Source of the DNA: Planctomycetota bacterium
Lineage (GTDB): Bacteria; Planctomycetota; UBA1135
Assembly (NCBI GenBank): GCA_008501825.1
Contig: QQUA01000009.1
Span: 217,857-281,856, forward strand
DNA: 64,000 bases
Direction: 5' to 3'
The position numbers and the translations under genes were made by a program. Shown here piece after piece: positions 34,288 through 44,055 of this stretch (its first letter is position 1; each line of letters begins with the position of its first letter). The notes below the pieces were generated by a model. The model saw nothing but the letters and a program-made list of their open reading frames with translations, was not told where the DNA came from and made no database searches.

Positions 34288-35637
34288 TCAGCCCTTGGCC
34301 AAGCGGCGCTGATACAGCTTCCAGGCCAAAAAGCCGGCAACCAAGGCGAAGCCCCAAAGGACCAACAGCGATTGGGGAATCGAGCCCTCGTGCCAGGACA
34401 TTTGATTCCACATCATCTGCTGGTAGGCGTTCATCGCCCAGTAAGTCAGGGTGCACTGGGTAATCCGTTCGGCATAGACCGGCATGTCGAACAACTGCAC
34501 CGGGAACCAAGCTCCCCCCAAGGCGGACATGACCAAAATCAGCAAGGTGCTGACCCCTTCCGCTTGCTTCATGGTTTTCGCCCAAGCCGCGACCACCAGT
34601 CCGAAACTGGTAATGGCGGCCAACAAGCTGAGCGAGATCACTAGCAGCGTCAACGGCTTCTGAAAAAAGCCGACTTTGAATATCAGCTCGCCGTAAACGA
34701 ACAACACCGCGAGCTGAAGAACTCCCATGATGGCGGTAAAGATGAACTTGCCGCCCAGGATGGCGTTGCGGGAAACCGAAGCGGTCAACAATCGCCGCAA
34801 AGTACCCTGTTCCTCTTCCTGAATCAGGGTCACGCCACAAGCCATCAAGCCGAACATCAACATCATGACGATGATGCCGGAAACCGACTGGGCCAGCATA
34901 TAACTCAAATCTTTCGGTCGCGCCGGAGGGGCGATGTCTTCCTCCTGTACCGGAATCATGTTTTGCATGAAATCGACGACTTGAGTTCCGGCGGCTTCGC
35001 CATCCTCTCCGGCTGCACCTTCATCGTCTTCCTCTTCCGCAGCAAAAAACTTTTCGATTAAACCGTGGGTTCCCTGAGCCGCGGCCACGATTTGTTTCAC
35101 ACTCCCCTCTTGCAACCCGGCTTGCCGCATTTGGAATCCAATCATGGCCGGCCAAAGGTCGCCATCGGTGGCCGCCATCACGGCCTGCATCAAACCGATT
35201 CGGATCAGTTGATCTTCCATCTCGCGGCCGGGGTCGCGCATCAAAGTCAAGCGCGGCAACTCGCCGGACTGCAAGGCTTCCTCGAAACCGGCTTCAATAA
35301 TCAATGCATGATGAGCTTCGCCGTCGGCCAACTTGGTTCGCAATCCCTCCCGCCCGATGGCTTCTTCCCCCGCCCGCGGCCGCAGCTTGACCACGTTCGA
35401 ATCCCGCAAAGCGGTCACCATTTGGGCACTGGTTTCGCTGGCATCTTCATCTTGAAACCAGAGTTCGGCCTTGGCCATGCTGCCGGAACCGCCAAAGGCG
35501 AATTGCATGACGAAACCGAACACCGTAACCAAGCCTATCGGCAGCAGGAACCCGAGTAGCATTCCACTCCGATCCCGGCGGAAGACTCTCAGGTCTTTGC
35601 GGGCCAGCAGCCAAGCGGTTTTCAAGAAGGAACCCAT
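34288..35637 (-). CDS. ABC-2 type permease
   Basis: 449 residues. One membrane segment near the N-terminus (GMLLGFLLPIGLVTVFGFVMQ) is followed by an extracytoplasmic domain of about 200 residues with an acidic, glycine-rich insertion (AAEEEDDEGAAGEDGEAAG). Five membrane segments follow, including the conserved region EEEQGTLRRLLTASVSR. This is the architecture of ABC-2 exporters such as YhfI/NatB-like or lipid and drug transporters. The start ATG follows the ATPase gene stop with a one-base overlap, so the two form one exporter. Substrate cannot be told. Confidence 0.88.
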   Translation of the reverse strand: MGSFLKTAWLLARKDLRVFRRDRSGMLLGFLLPIGLVTVFGFVMQFAFGGSGSMAKAELWFQDEDASETSAQMVTALRDSNVVKLRPRAGEEAIGREGLRTKLADGEAHHALIIEAGFEEALQSGELPRLTLMRDPGREMEDQLIRIGLMQAVMAATDGDLWPAMIGFQMRQAGLQEGSVKQIVAAAQGTHGLIEKFFAAEEEDDEGAAGEDGEAAGTQVVDFMQNMIPVQEEDIAPPARPKDLSYMLAQSVSGIIVMMLMFGLMACGVTLIQEEEQGTLRRLLTASVSRNAILGGKFIFTAIMGVLQLAVLFVYGELIFKVGFFQKPLTLLVISLSLLAAITSFGLVVAAWAKTMKQAEGVSTLLILVMSALGGAWFPVQLFDMPVYAERITQCTLTYWAMNAYQQMMWNQMSWHEGSIPQSLLVLWGFALVAGFLAWKLYQRRLAKG

Positions 35638-36377
35638 CAGTCTCGCAAACTCCGTCCAGTCAGTTTCAAGAAGACTTCTTCCAAATTCGCCCCGGGAATC
35701 CCTGCTTGTTCCGCCAGGGTTTCGGCGTTTCCAACCGCCACGATCTTGCCTTCATTCAAAATCGCCACGCGGTCGCACAATCGTTGAGCTTCTTCCATGT
35801 AGTGGGTGGTGTAAAGCAAGGTCCGCCCCTCTTGCCGCAAAAAGCGCAAGCTCTCGAACAAGTGGTTCCGCGACTGCGGGTCCACTCCGACGGTGGGCTC
35901 ATCCAACAACAACAACCTGGGTTGGTGCAGATCTCCCATGGCCAGGTTCAAGCGCCGTTTCATGCCGCCGGAATACTGCTTGACCCGATCCTTGGCGCGA
36001 TCCTGCAGGCCGCTGAACTCGAGCGCCCGCTCCACCGCTTGCTCCAGGGCCTTTCCTTGCAGCCCCTGCAACTGGCCGATGAACTGTAAATTTTCTCGAC
36101 CGCTGAGCTCTCCATAGACCGCCAATTCCTGGGGTACCACGCCCAAATGAGCCCGGTGGGCGGTCTTGCTCCACGGCATGAAGGCTTGGCCGTCCAAAGT
36201 GATGGAGCCGCTTTGGGGAGTCAAAAGCCCGCAAAGGCAGGAAATGGTGGTGGTCTTTCCGGCTCCGTTGGGTCCCAGGAAACCGAAGATCTCTCCGCTT
36301 TCGATGTGGAAACTGGCTCCAGCCACGGCTTGCAACGAGCCATAGGCATAAGCCAAATCAGTGACTTCCAGCAACAT
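35637..36377 (-). CDS. ABC transporter ATP-binding protein
   Basis: 246 residues with a complete nucleotide-binding domain. Walker A is GPNGAGKTTT near residue 35, the Q-loop is in VVPQELAVYGELS, the signature is YSGGMKRRLNLA, Walker B is LLLLDEPTVGVD, and the H-loop is TTHYMEEAQ. The sequence belongs to the ABC-2/drug-exporter (CcmA-like) branch, and the C-terminus EEVFLKLTGRSL is typical. It partners with the permease at 34288 in a two-gene operon. Confidence 0.93.
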   Translation of the reverse strand: MLLEVTDLAYAYGSLQAVAGASFHIESGEIFGFLGPNGAGKTTTISCLCGLLTPQSGSITLDGQAFMPWSKTAHRAHLGVVPQELAVYGELSGRENLQFIGQLQGLQGKALEQAVERALEFSGLQDRAKDRVKQYSGGMKRRLNLAMGDLHQPRLLLLDEPTVGVDPQSRNHLFESLRFLRQEGRTLLYTTHYMEEAQRLCDRVAILNEGKIVAVGNAETLAEQAGIPGANLEEVFLKLTGRSLRD

Positions 36378-36533
36378 GACGCCCCTTTACGCATTTCATG
36401 CCGGGTCATGCGGCTGTTTCTGCCCGGGGTTTCGATCCACCCCGGAGGCCCCGGCATCGCAAGCTTTTCGCCCAGCATAGGAAGTCTCAACCCCCAGTGG
36501 GGTCGGCCGAAAGCCGCCGAGTAGAATGCCGCC

Positions 36534-37244
36534 GTGACGCAGGCGGCTTCGGGACCCTCCGAATTGGAAAAGCGCCTCGGTTACCCCTTTCAGGACCCCA
36601 ACCTGCTGGAAGAAGCCCTTACCCACGCTTCCTGCCAGGACGATCCACACAACGAGCGCCTTGAATTCCTCGGCGATGCGGTCCTGAACTTGGTGGTGGC
36701 GGAGGAGCTTTTTCGTCGCTTTCCTCACAGCCGGGAAGGACGGTTGACTGAGTTGAAAAGCCGCATCGTCGCCCGCCAAACCTTGGCCGAGGTCGGTATC
36801 CGCCTGGGCCTCGAACCCTTCCTGCGCACCGGCGGCAGCCTGGAAGGCCGCCCCTCCCTTCCCAGATCCCTGGTCGGCAACGCGGTGGAAGCCTTGCTCG
36901 GCGCCATTTATTTGGACGCCGCCCAAAGAGGCATGAATCAGGCCGGGCGGGCGGTCCTGCGCTGGCTCGCGCCGGAGTTGGATGCGGTCAGTGAAGAACG
37001 GCGTTGGGCCAACGCCAAGCAGAATCTCCAGTCCTATGCCCAAAAACAGTGCGGCGGCTTGCCCAAGTATCAAGTGAAATCCACCTACGAACATCCCGAT
37101 GCGACCTCTTTCATGGTCGAAGCGGAAGTAGCCGGCCGCTGTTTTCCTGCGGCATGGGGTTCTTCGAAAAAGGAAGCTGAGCGGTGGGCGGCCTGGGAAG
37201 CCCTGTTAGTGCTGGCGTCGGAGGGAGCCGTTGAGCTGGACTGA
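36534..37244 (+). CDS. rnc: Ribonuclease III
   Basis: Double-strand RNA endonuclease that processes rRNA precursors. The catalytic motif ERLEFLGDAVLNL and the second acidic region EALLGAIYLDA are intact. The C-terminal double-stranded-RNA-binding domain starts near residue 165 (NAKQNLQSYAQKQCGG) and ends EAERWAAWEALLV. The start is a GTG at 36534; 236 residues is normal. The end overlaps the mfd start by 14 bases. Confidence 0.95.
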   Translation: MTQAASGPSELEKRLGYPFQDPNLLEEALTHASCQDDPHNERLEFLGDAVLNLVVAEELFRRFPHSREGRLTELKSRIVARQTLAEVGIRLGLEPFLRTGGSLEGRPSLPRSLVGNAVEALLGAIYLDAAQRGMNQAGRAVLRWLAPELDAVSEERRWANAKQNLQSYAQKQCGGLPKYQVKSTYEHPDATSFMVEAEVAGRCFPAAWGSSKKEAERWAAWEALLVLASEGAVELD

Positions 37245-40200
37245 AACTTCCCTGGATCGGCTGCGAAAAATCCCCAGCTACCGCGATCTGCTACAGCGCT
37301 GGCAACCGCGCAAGCGGGTCCACTGGCAATGGGGAGGATTGTGGGGTTCAGCCAAATCCGCCCTTACTGCATCGCTGCTCCGGGATTTGGACGGCCCCCT
37401 GCTGGTGATCACTTCGAAGTCGTCCAGTGCCGAATTGGCCTTTGACGACCTGCACACCTTGGGCTCCGGCCCGGTGAGATTTCCGGCTCGTGAAGGACGC
37501 ATGGGGGTGGAACCGGAAGTTCTTCGCGATCGATTCCACGCCATGGATTTGGCCACCCGAAAGGGATTCCGGGGCATATTGATCGCCCCTTTGGCCGCTC
37601 TGCTGCAACCTCTGCCGCCCCACACCGGCGGTCCGGCGGTTTTGGATCTGCAACAAGGCATGCGGTTGGAACCGGAACAGTTGATGCGGCAACTGATGGA
37701 AGCCGGTTTCGAGCGGGTGCCGGCGATTCAGCACCATGGCGAGATGGCCCAGCGAGGCGACATCGTCGACTTTTTCCCGCCCTCCCTGGGAGAACCCCTG
37801 CGGCTGGAGTTTTTCGATGACGAGCTGGAAAGCCTGCGGGTATTCGATTTAGCCAGTCAGCGCACCCGCCACGTCCTCAAGCAGGTCAAGGTTCCACTGA
37901 CCCAGGAATTGCCCCCGGTGGCAGAGGCCGATCAACCACTCCCCCTGGAGCAACTGCCCAAACATTTCCGCGTCCTGCGATGGGAACCGGCGGCGATAGA
38001 AGACACCGCCGCCCAGCTTCGCATTCAGGGCAAGGCCTACGGAGCAGCTCTTGACCGGGTTCAGAAAAGCCTTTCCAAACGTTCGATGTTGGATTTGGCA
38101 ACTCTGCCCGGCCGGGAAGGAACTCTGGAAACCTTGAGCGTCGAAGAATACTGCCGAGGGGTGGCTGAGGGCGCTTCCTTATTGGCGCAGCGGGCAGCGG
38201 ACGGGGAACACGTGGTGGTTTGCTGTTCGACTCCGGCGGAAGCCGACCGCCTGCAACAGATCCTGGTGGACCAGGGCCACAAAGCCAAGGCTCTACACCT
38301 TCATCAAGGAGGCTTAAACCAAGGATTTCGCTTTCCGGAAGCCCGGTTGACCGTGCTGCACCACCGGGAGTTGGTTCCGGGCCACGGCGGCCACCGCCCC
38401 AAACCCCGGCAACGGCACCACACCACTGCTGGGCCGCTGGAAAGCGTGCTCAGTTTGAAACCCGGCGATTTGGTGGTTCACGCCATCCACGGTTTGGCCC
38501 GCTTTCAAGGCATCGAGGCCCTGGCCGACGGCCAGACCGGCGGCGAAGAAGTTCAAGACGTCCTGCTCTTGGAATTTCGCGACGGCGCCAACTTGCAGGT
38601 CCCGGTGGCTCGGGTCGATCTGGTGGAACGCTATATCGGCTCCGGCGGCGCCACCCCGGCACTGGATCGGCTCGGCTCGGGAGCTTTCGAAAAGCGCCGC
38701 CGCAAGGTCGAGTCAGCGGTGGAAGACTTGGCCTCGGACATGCTGAGCGTTCAAGCCAAACGGATGGCTCAGCCCGGCCAAGCCTTCGAAGTGGACGAAG
38801 AGGAACTACGTCGTTTCGAAGCGTCTTTCCCTTTTGAAGACACCCCCGATCAAGCGCAAAGCACTCGGGACATCCACCAAGATCTCCTGACACCACGGGC
38901 CAGCGACCGCTTGATTTGCGGGGACGTCGGCTATGGCAAAACCGAGTTGGCGGCCCGGGCGGCGTTTCGAGTCATCTTGGCCGGATACCAAGTGGCCTTG
39001 TTGGTTCCGACTACGGTTTTGGCCGAGCAACACACTCGCAGCCTTCGCCAACGTTTCGCCGATTGGCCGCTACAAGTGGAACAACTTTCCCGCATCGTGT
39101 CGCCGAAAAAACGACGGGAAACCATGCAAGCTTTGGCCAAAGGCCAAGTCGATCTGGTGGTCGGCACTCACCGTTTATTGAGCAAGGACGTCCGCTTCTC
39201 CCGCTTGGGCTTGGTCATCATCGACGAGGAACAGCGGTTTGGAGTTCGGGCCAAGGAAGGTTTGAAAAAGAAACGCTCGATGGTCGACGTCTTGACGCTG
39301 AGTGCAACTCCGGTTCCTCGCACTTTGCACATGGCTTTGGCCGGCATTCGTGACATTTCCAATTTGACCACGGCGCCGGTCGGCCGCTTGGAAGTCCACA
39401 CCGAAATCCGTTATCGAGATGAAGATGCTTTATTGCGCCAAGCCATGCAGGAAGAATTAGCCCGCGGCGGCCAAATCTTCTACGTCCACAATCGGGTCAA
39501 AAGTTTGGAAAGCATGGCGAAGAGGCTTGGCCGCCTGGTACCGGAAGCCAAGATTGTCATCGGTCACGGCCAAATGGAACCGAGGGAATTGGAAAAGGCC
39601 ATGCTGGCTTTCGTTCGCGGCCAAGCCGACGTTCTTTGTTCCACCACCATCGTCGAAAGCGGCTTGGATATTCCCAACGCCAACACCATCTTCATTGACG
39701 AAGCCCACCGTTACGGTTTGGCCGACTTGCATCAATTGCGAGGTCGGGTCGGACGCTCCACTCAAAGAGGTCACTGTTATTTACTGATTCCCAGAGGCCA
39801 ACCTTTGTCGCTGGACGCCCGGCGCCGCTTGAAAGCCGTAGAAGAATTGCGCTACTTGGGCGCCGGATTCCAAGTCGCGATGCGCGATTTGGAAATCCGC
39901 GGTGCCGGCAACTTGCTGGGTTCGGAACAATCCGGCCATATCGCCGCTGTCGGCTATGAAACTTATCGCCGCCTGTTGGCGCAGGCAGTGAAACGGTTGA
40001 AGCGACAGGGACCGGAGCAATCGGGCAAGCCGCAAAATGCCGCCGACGTCAATTTAGGCGTGGTGGCTCAGTTGCCGCCCACTTACGTTCCCGACGAAGA
40101 AGCCCGCCTGTCGGTGTTGCGGGAAATGGACCGCATTCGCGATCCGGCCGAAGTCGACGCGGTCATGAGCTCCCTGGTGGATCGCTTCGGGCCCACCCCC

Positions 40201-40521
40201 GATGGGGTTGCTGCCCTGGCCAAGATCTTTTTCCTCAAGCACCGCTTGGGCGCCTTGGGTTTTCGCGGCGTTCAATTGGTGAACGATCGCCTGGTCTGCA
40301 CCATTCGAGACGCCAGCCTGGTCGAAGGCTCCCTGGACGGCACCGGCGCCGACATTCGCATCATCACCCCCAAAACCGCTCATTGGGTCCTTTCCCGCCG
40401 GGATCGCAAGCCGGCCCAGGCCTTGGAGCACCTTTATCTGACCGCCGCCGCTTGCCGACCGCGCCGCCGGAGGGGAAAATCCCCGGCCCGGTCGTCCTCC
40501 GCCCGTACCTCTCGATCATGA
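37231..40521 (+). CDS. mfd: Transcription-repair coupling factor
   Basis: DNA translocase that removes RNA polymerase stalled at damage and recruits UvrA. The N-terminal UvrB-like module lacks an intact Walker A, as is usual. The RNA-polymerase-interaction domain contains PGDLVVHAIHGLARFQGIE. The helicase core has Walker A GDVGYGKTELA near residue 565, DEEQRFGV and GRVGRSTQRGHCYL. The C-terminal domain begins near PPTYVPDEEARLSV. 1096 residues is a normal length. The start is TTG, inside the last codons of rnc and preceded by GGAGGGAG 5-8 bases upstream, so translation is coupled. Confidence 0.95.
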   Translation: MSWTETSLDRLRKIPSYRDLLQRWQPRKRVHWQWGGLWGSAKSALTASLLRDLDGPLLVITSKSSSAELAFDDLHTLGSGPVRFPAREGRMGVEPEVLRDRFHAMDLATRKGFRGILIAPLAALLQPLPPHTGGPAVLDLQQGMRLEPEQLMRQLMEAGFERVPAIQHHGEMAQRGDIVDFFPPSLGEPLRLEFFDDELESLRVFDLASQRTRHVLKQVKVPLTQELPPVAEADQPLPLEQLPKHFRVLRWEPAAIEDTAAQLRIQGKAYGAALDRVQKSLSKRSMLDLATLPGREGTLETLSVEEYCRGVAEGASLLAQRAADGEHVVVCCSTPAEADRLQQILVDQGHKAKALHLHQGGLNQGFRFPEARLTVLHHRELVPGHGGHRPKPRQRHHTTAGPLESVLSLKPGDLVVHAIHGLARFQGIEALADGQTGGEEVQDVLLLEFRDGANLQVPVARVDLVERYIGSGGATPALDRLGSGAFEKRRRKVESAVEDLASDMLSVQAKRMAQPGQAFEVDEEELRRFEASFPFEDTPDQAQSTRDIHQDLLTPRASDRLICGDVGYGKTELAARAAFRVILAGYQVALLVPTTVLAEQHTRSLRQRFADWPLQVEQLSRIVSPKKRRETMQALAKGQVDLVVGTHRLLSKDVRFSRLGLVIIDEEQRFGVRAKEGLKKKRSMVDVLTLSATPVPRTLHMALAGIRDISNLTTAPVGRLEVHTEIRYRDEDALLRQAMQEELARGGQIFYVHNRVKSLESMAKRLGRLVPEAKIVIGHGQMEPRELEKAMLAFVRGQADVLCSTTIVESGLDIPNANTIFIDEAHRYGLADLHQLRGRVGRSTQRGHCYLLIPRGQPLSLDARRRLKAVEELRYLGAGFQVAMRDLEIRGAGNLLGSEQSGHIAAVGYETYRRLLAQAVKRLKRQGPEQSGKPQNAADVNLGVVAQLPPTYVPDEEARLSVLREMDRIRDPAEVDAVMSSLVDRFGPTPDGVAALAKIFFLKHRLGALGFRGVQLVNDRLVCTIRDASLVEGSLDGTGADIRIITPKTAHWVLSRRDRKPAQALEHLYLTAAACRPRRRRGKSPARSSSARTSRS

Positions 40522-41597
40522 GCATGCTCCCTCTCTGCCTGCTGGCCGGCAGCCTCTTGGGTTCGGCCCAAGAACCTGGCTCCTTGCCGACCCAGGAGCC
40601 GGTTCTGATGGACGCCACCATGGCGATCATCAATGACCAAGTCATCACCATGAGCATGGTGGAAGGCTTGGCCCAAGTCTGGCACCGCAGCCAATCCGGG
40701 GACGATTTTCAAACCCTCGAATTCTTCCGCAAAGCCGCCTTCGGCACCCTGGTCGAGGACGCTTTGTTTCGGGAGGGCTTCAAGCTCTACGATTTGCAGG
40801 AAGATTTCGTCGACCGCCTGGTCGGCCAGGAGATGCAGGATCGGATCCATCGGGCCGGCTCGATTACCGCTCTGACCGAGGAATTGCGCTCCCTGGGCAC
40901 CGATCTGGAGCGGGAAACCCAGCGCCTCCGGCGAGCCTACACCCGGCGCCTGATTCAAGAAGTGGAATTGGGCATCGCACCAGCCAAGGGACGCGACAAA
41001 TACAAGGCCGACATTTACGTAAAGCCCTCAGAAATAGAAGCTTATTACAACGATCACATTTCGGAATACAGCGTCGAGAGGGTGGTCACCGCGCGCATGA
41101 TCCTGTTGCTGGACCGGCCCGGCGAAGAGCCTGGGGCGGAGCAGAGGATCCGCGACCTGGCCGCCCGCATAGAAGCCGGAGAGCTGAGCTTTGCCGACGC
41201 GGCCGGCGAATATTCCGATTTCGGTGCTTCGATCCGGGGCAGCCTGGGCCGGGTCGACCCGGAAAAGCCGGGCCTGAACCCGATGGTTTTGGACTTCCTG
41301 CGGGAGGCCCAGGAACCGGGCATGAGCGAGCCTTTGCAACTTCCCCGCGGATGGGCTTTGGTCCTGGCGGAAGCCATTCGTCCGGCCGGCGTGGTGCCGC
41401 TGCAGGAAGTGCAGTTGCAAATCGCTGCCAAGCTCGAAGAACAAAACTTCAAATACTTGATGGCAAACACTTTACACGACTTGCGCAAACGCTGCTACGT
41501 GTGGGGTGAAGCCGTCGATCAAGTCCTCGAGGAGCGTTGGCCGATGCTGCCCGAGCCCCCGGCTGCCGAAGATTCCCTAGAATCCGAAAAGCCCTGA
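40518..41597 (+). CDS. SurA-type periplasmic peptidyl-prolyl isomerase
   Basis: 359 residues with a signal peptide (MSMLPLCLLAGSLLGSAQ). An N-terminal SurA-like domain follows (ATMAIINDQVITMSMVEG), then helices and a parvulin domain near residues 190-290 with VVTARMILLLDRPG and the ending GSLGRVDP. The start is an ATGA overlap with the mfd stop. It probably chaperones outer-membrane proteins in the periplasm, as SurA does, but its C-terminal helical region is unusual and I cannot say if isomerase activity is kept. Same operon as rnc and mfd. Confidence 0.82.
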   Translation: MSMLPLCLLAGSLLGSAQEPGSLPTQEPVLMDATMAIINDQVITMSMVEGLAQVWHRSQSGDDFQTLEFFRKAAFGTLVEDALFREGFKLYDLQEDFVDRLVGQEMQDRIHRAGSITALTEELRSLGTDLERETQRLRRAYTRRLIQEVELGIAPAKGRDKYKADIYVKPSEIEAYYNDHISEYSVERVVTARMILLLDRPGEEPGAEQRIRDLAARIEAGELSFADAAGEYSDFGASIRGSLGRVDPEKPGLNPMVLDFLREAQEPGMSEPLQLPRGWALVLAEAIRPAGVVPLQEVQLQIAAKLEEQNFKYLMANTLHDLRKRCYVWGEAVDQVLEERWPMLPEPPAAEDSLESEKP

Positions 41598-41688
41598 ACC
41601 CCCCACCTGACCTTACGTTGGCCTTCGAGCCGATGGTTGCGACCGACCACGCAACCGAAACCGCCCGACAACGGCAGGGCGCCAGACG

Positions 41689-43260
41689 ATGAGCGAGTAC
41701 TTTGAACCCCAATTCGACCACCACCGCCCGTGGGAGGTCGAGCATTCTTTTAATGACGTTCTCGCAGAACAGCTCCGCAAGGCCCCCTACCTGTTGGGCT
41801 CTCTGCTGATCCACGCCGCCCTGGCATTCGCCTTCGCCGGTCTGGAATTCCTCGGTCGGAGCGTAAACGAAGCTCCGGTACTTGAAGTGGCGGCTCCCGA
41901 GCCTCCGCCCGAAGTGGTGGAAGAAGAAGAGCCCGAAGAAGAAATCATCGAGGAAGAAATCGAAGAGCCGGTTCTCCAGGAAGCCGAACTCGAAGAAGCG
42001 GTCGAGCAGGAGACCTTGGAGGAAATCGGCGACCCGAACTTCACCAGCGACGCTCCCTTCGATAGCGATGCCTGGAATAGCGACGTCGGTCTTGGCGGTG
42101 GCGCCGGCGGGAAATACGGTCGCCGGGGTGGCCGCGGTGGCGGCAAGCGGGGCAAAGGCTCCCCCACCGAAGCCGCAGTGAAAGACGCTTTGCAGTGGCT
42201 CGCCGATCACCAGACTCCCGACGACGGTTATTGGGACTGCGATGAATTCTGGCTGTACGACAAGTACCCGGATGAACCGCCGAGCGACGGCCCCGGCAGC
42301 CCGGTCAACGACGTCGGCTGCACCGGATTGTCCCTGCTGGCCTTCCTAGGTCACGGCAGCACCATGAGCCGGGGCGAATACAGCCAACAGGTACGGGACG
42401 GCGTCCGCTGGCTGAAGGAGAACCAACTGGACAGCGGTTTGTTCGGGGATGAGGTCGGCAACCCCACGCTGTACAACCACTCCATCGCCACCATGGCCAT
42501 GTGCGAGGCTTACTACTTCAGTAACCGCTCGCCGCTGTTGGCCAAGAACGTGAAGGGAGCGATCAAGGTCATCGTCAATTCCCGCAACCCTTACAACGCC
42601 TGGCGGTACTCGCTGGAGCCTAACGGCGACAACGACAGCTCGATCACCGGTTGGATGGTGTTCGCCCTCAAGACTGCCGAAGACGGCCGCATCAAAGTGC
42701 CGAAGGACGTTTACGAAGGGGCGGATAACTGGTTCACCGAGATGACCAACCCGGCCAACGGGCGTACCGGTTACTCCCTAGCCGAAGGCGGCAAGGGTTC
42801 CCGGCCGGCGCGGAAGCGAATTTACTTGGAACGCTTCCCTCCGGAAAAGTCCGAAGCTTTGACCGCGGTGGCTTTGCTGTGCCGGATCTTCATGTACGAC
42901 TCCAGCAACATCAAGCGTTGGCAGCAGCATGAGAATTGGGAAACTCTCAAGCAGCAAGCCGACTTGATGATGGAAACCCTGCCGGAGTGGGATGAAGAAG
43001 GCGGCAGCATCGACCTGTACTACTGGTACTACGCCACCTTCGCCTTGAACCAGATCGGCGATCCCTACTGGAAGACCTGGAAGAAGGCGATCGAAAAGGC
43101 CATGCTGGGCAGCCAGCGCAAGGACGGCAACTTCAAGGGTTCCTGGGATCCGCAAGTCGCCGCTTGGGGTCACGAAGGCGGCCGGGTCTACACCACCGCC
43201 ATCGGCGCCTTGATCCTCGAGGTCTACTACCGCTACGCCAAGATCCTCGGCGGTCGTTAA
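41689..43260 (+). CDS. Membrane-anchored squalene-cyclase-like toroid protein
   Basis: 523 residues. Residues 1-55 contain a cytoplasmic stretch and one membrane segment (YLLGSLLIHAALAFAFAGL). A very acidic E/P-rich linker (~65-120) resembles a TonB neck, and a glycine/arginine-rich stretch (GGGAGGKYGRRGGRGGGKRG) follows. The rest is an alpha/alpha toroid of prenyltransferase/squalene-cyclase repeats: ALQWLADHQTPDDGYWD, GVRWLKENQLDSGLFG and GSQRKDGNFKGSW. No DxDD catalytic motif was seen, so it may be a binding rather than catalytic domain. It follows the SurA-like gene by 91 bases and ends at a strong terminator. Similar proteins are frequent in planctomycetes. Confidence 0.82.
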   Translation: MSEYFEPQFDHHRPWEVEHSFNDVLAEQLRKAPYLLGSLLIHAALAFAFAGLEFLGRSVNEAPVLEVAAPEPPPEVVEEEEPEEEIIEEEIEEPVLQEAELEEAVEQETLEEIGDPNFTSDAPFDSDAWNSDVGLGGGAGGKYGRRGGRGGGKRGKGSPTEAAVKDALQWLADHQTPDDGYWDCDEFWLYDKYPDEPPSDGPGSPVNDVGCTGLSLLAFLGHGSTMSRGEYSQQVRDGVRWLKENQLDSGLFGDEVGNPTLYNHSIATMAMCEAYYFSNRSPLLAKNVKGAIKVIVNSRNPYNAWRYSLEPNGDNDSSITGWMVFALKTAEDGRIKVPKDVYEGADNWFTEMTNPANGRTGYSLAEGGKGSRPARKRIYLERFPPEKSEALTAVALLCRIFMYDSSNIKRWQQHENWETLKQQADLMMETLPEWDEEGGSIDLYYWYYATFALNQIGDPYWKTWKKAIEKAMLGSQRKDGNFKGSWDPQVAAWGHEGGRVYTTAIGALILEVYYRYAKILGGR

Positions 43261-43282
43261 TTCGACGGCCGGGCAACCTCCG

Positions 43283-43315
43283 ACCGGGAAGACCACACGT
43301 CTTCCCGGTTTTTTT
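43283..43315 (+). terminator. Rho-independent terminator after the toroid gene
   Basis: ACCGGGAAGAC (43283-43293) pairs perfectly with GTCTTCCCGGT (43299-43309) around a CACAC loop and is followed by seven T residues. It ends the rnc-mfd-surA-like-toroid transcript, and lies against the stop of the convergent gene at 43314. Confidence 0.9.
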
Positions 43316-43712
43316 ATTTCTGGTCCTGCTCCCGGTCGCTCGGATGGAGCCAGCGGCGGGCTTCAATCTCCCGGCGAAAAACTTCGACCTCCCAAACATC
43401 GCCGCTGGCCATGGCCTGATACATGCGGGCCATGCCGTAGACGTAATCTTGAGGCGCCAGGAGCGCGACTTTGAATCCATGCCACAAATCTCGGGTGGCC
43501 ACGGCTAATTCCACGGCTGAACTGAGATGAAGAGCCGTCATCTCCAAACTCTCCACCCCGCTGAAATCGGCTAAGAAGCCACCGATACCAGGCACCCTGG
43601 GATCGTGAATTACCTGCTGTATATAAGTCAAAAATTCGGCACCGCTAACAGCACCGGAGAAGCGCGCGAGGACCAGAGGGGGGTCCTGTTCTAAGGAAAT
43701 TTGGACGACCAT
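43314..43712 (-). CDS. SpoIIAA-like/STAS-fold protein
   Basis: 132 residues in an alternating strand-helix pattern: VLARFSGAVSGAEFLTYIQQV, then GGFLADFSGVESLEMTA and ELAVATRDLWHGFKVALLAP. This matches the small STAS-like proteins (SpoIIAA-like family), usually regulatory or lipid-binding. No partner kinase or phosphatase is nearby. The gene stands alone and its end abuts the terminator of the convergent toroid gene. The precise role is unknown. Confidence 0.55.
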   Translation of the reverse strand: MVVQISLEQDPPLVLARFSGAVSGAEFLTYIQQVIHDPRVPGIGGFLADFSGVESLEMTALHLSSAVELAVATRDLWHGFKVALLAPQDYVYGMARMYQAMASGDVWEVEVFRREIEARRWLHPSDREQDQK

Positions 43713-44055
43713 CAGGAGCCTCCAGGGGGGTGTGGAGGAAGCTGTTCATGGGATCTCCGGTAGCCGGCACCGGATACCCGGCCTTCGGGCGTATTTCCGA
43801 AGGAACTGCTCCAGCATACTCCGGAATATCAAGGCTTCAATCCTTTCTCCCTAAAAACACAGGACATCTAGCGAAAATACCATATAGATAAACCGCCTCC
43901 TTTTCGGCCCACGATTTCAGGGAGAACGAGATCGCGGCCCGGATCTCACAGATTTATTGCCTACAACTCCGAAATCTAAGCGGGAAAAAAGACGGGAAAT
44001 CCCATGGAAAAAGCGAGAACCCCTGAGTGCCCCCTCAAACCACCCCGAAAACCCA
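43713..44055. other. Gene-free stretch upstream of the glycine-rich cluster
   Basis: No supported gene. It is less GC-rich than its neighbours, with ATACCATATAGATAAA near 43880 that could hold a -10 element for the cluster beginning at 44056, though no matching -35 was found. A short stem, TCCGGT/ACCGGA, lies near 43760. A frame from 43957 runs into the next gene, but its extra codons are strongly basic and look like untranslated leader. Confidence 0.4.
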
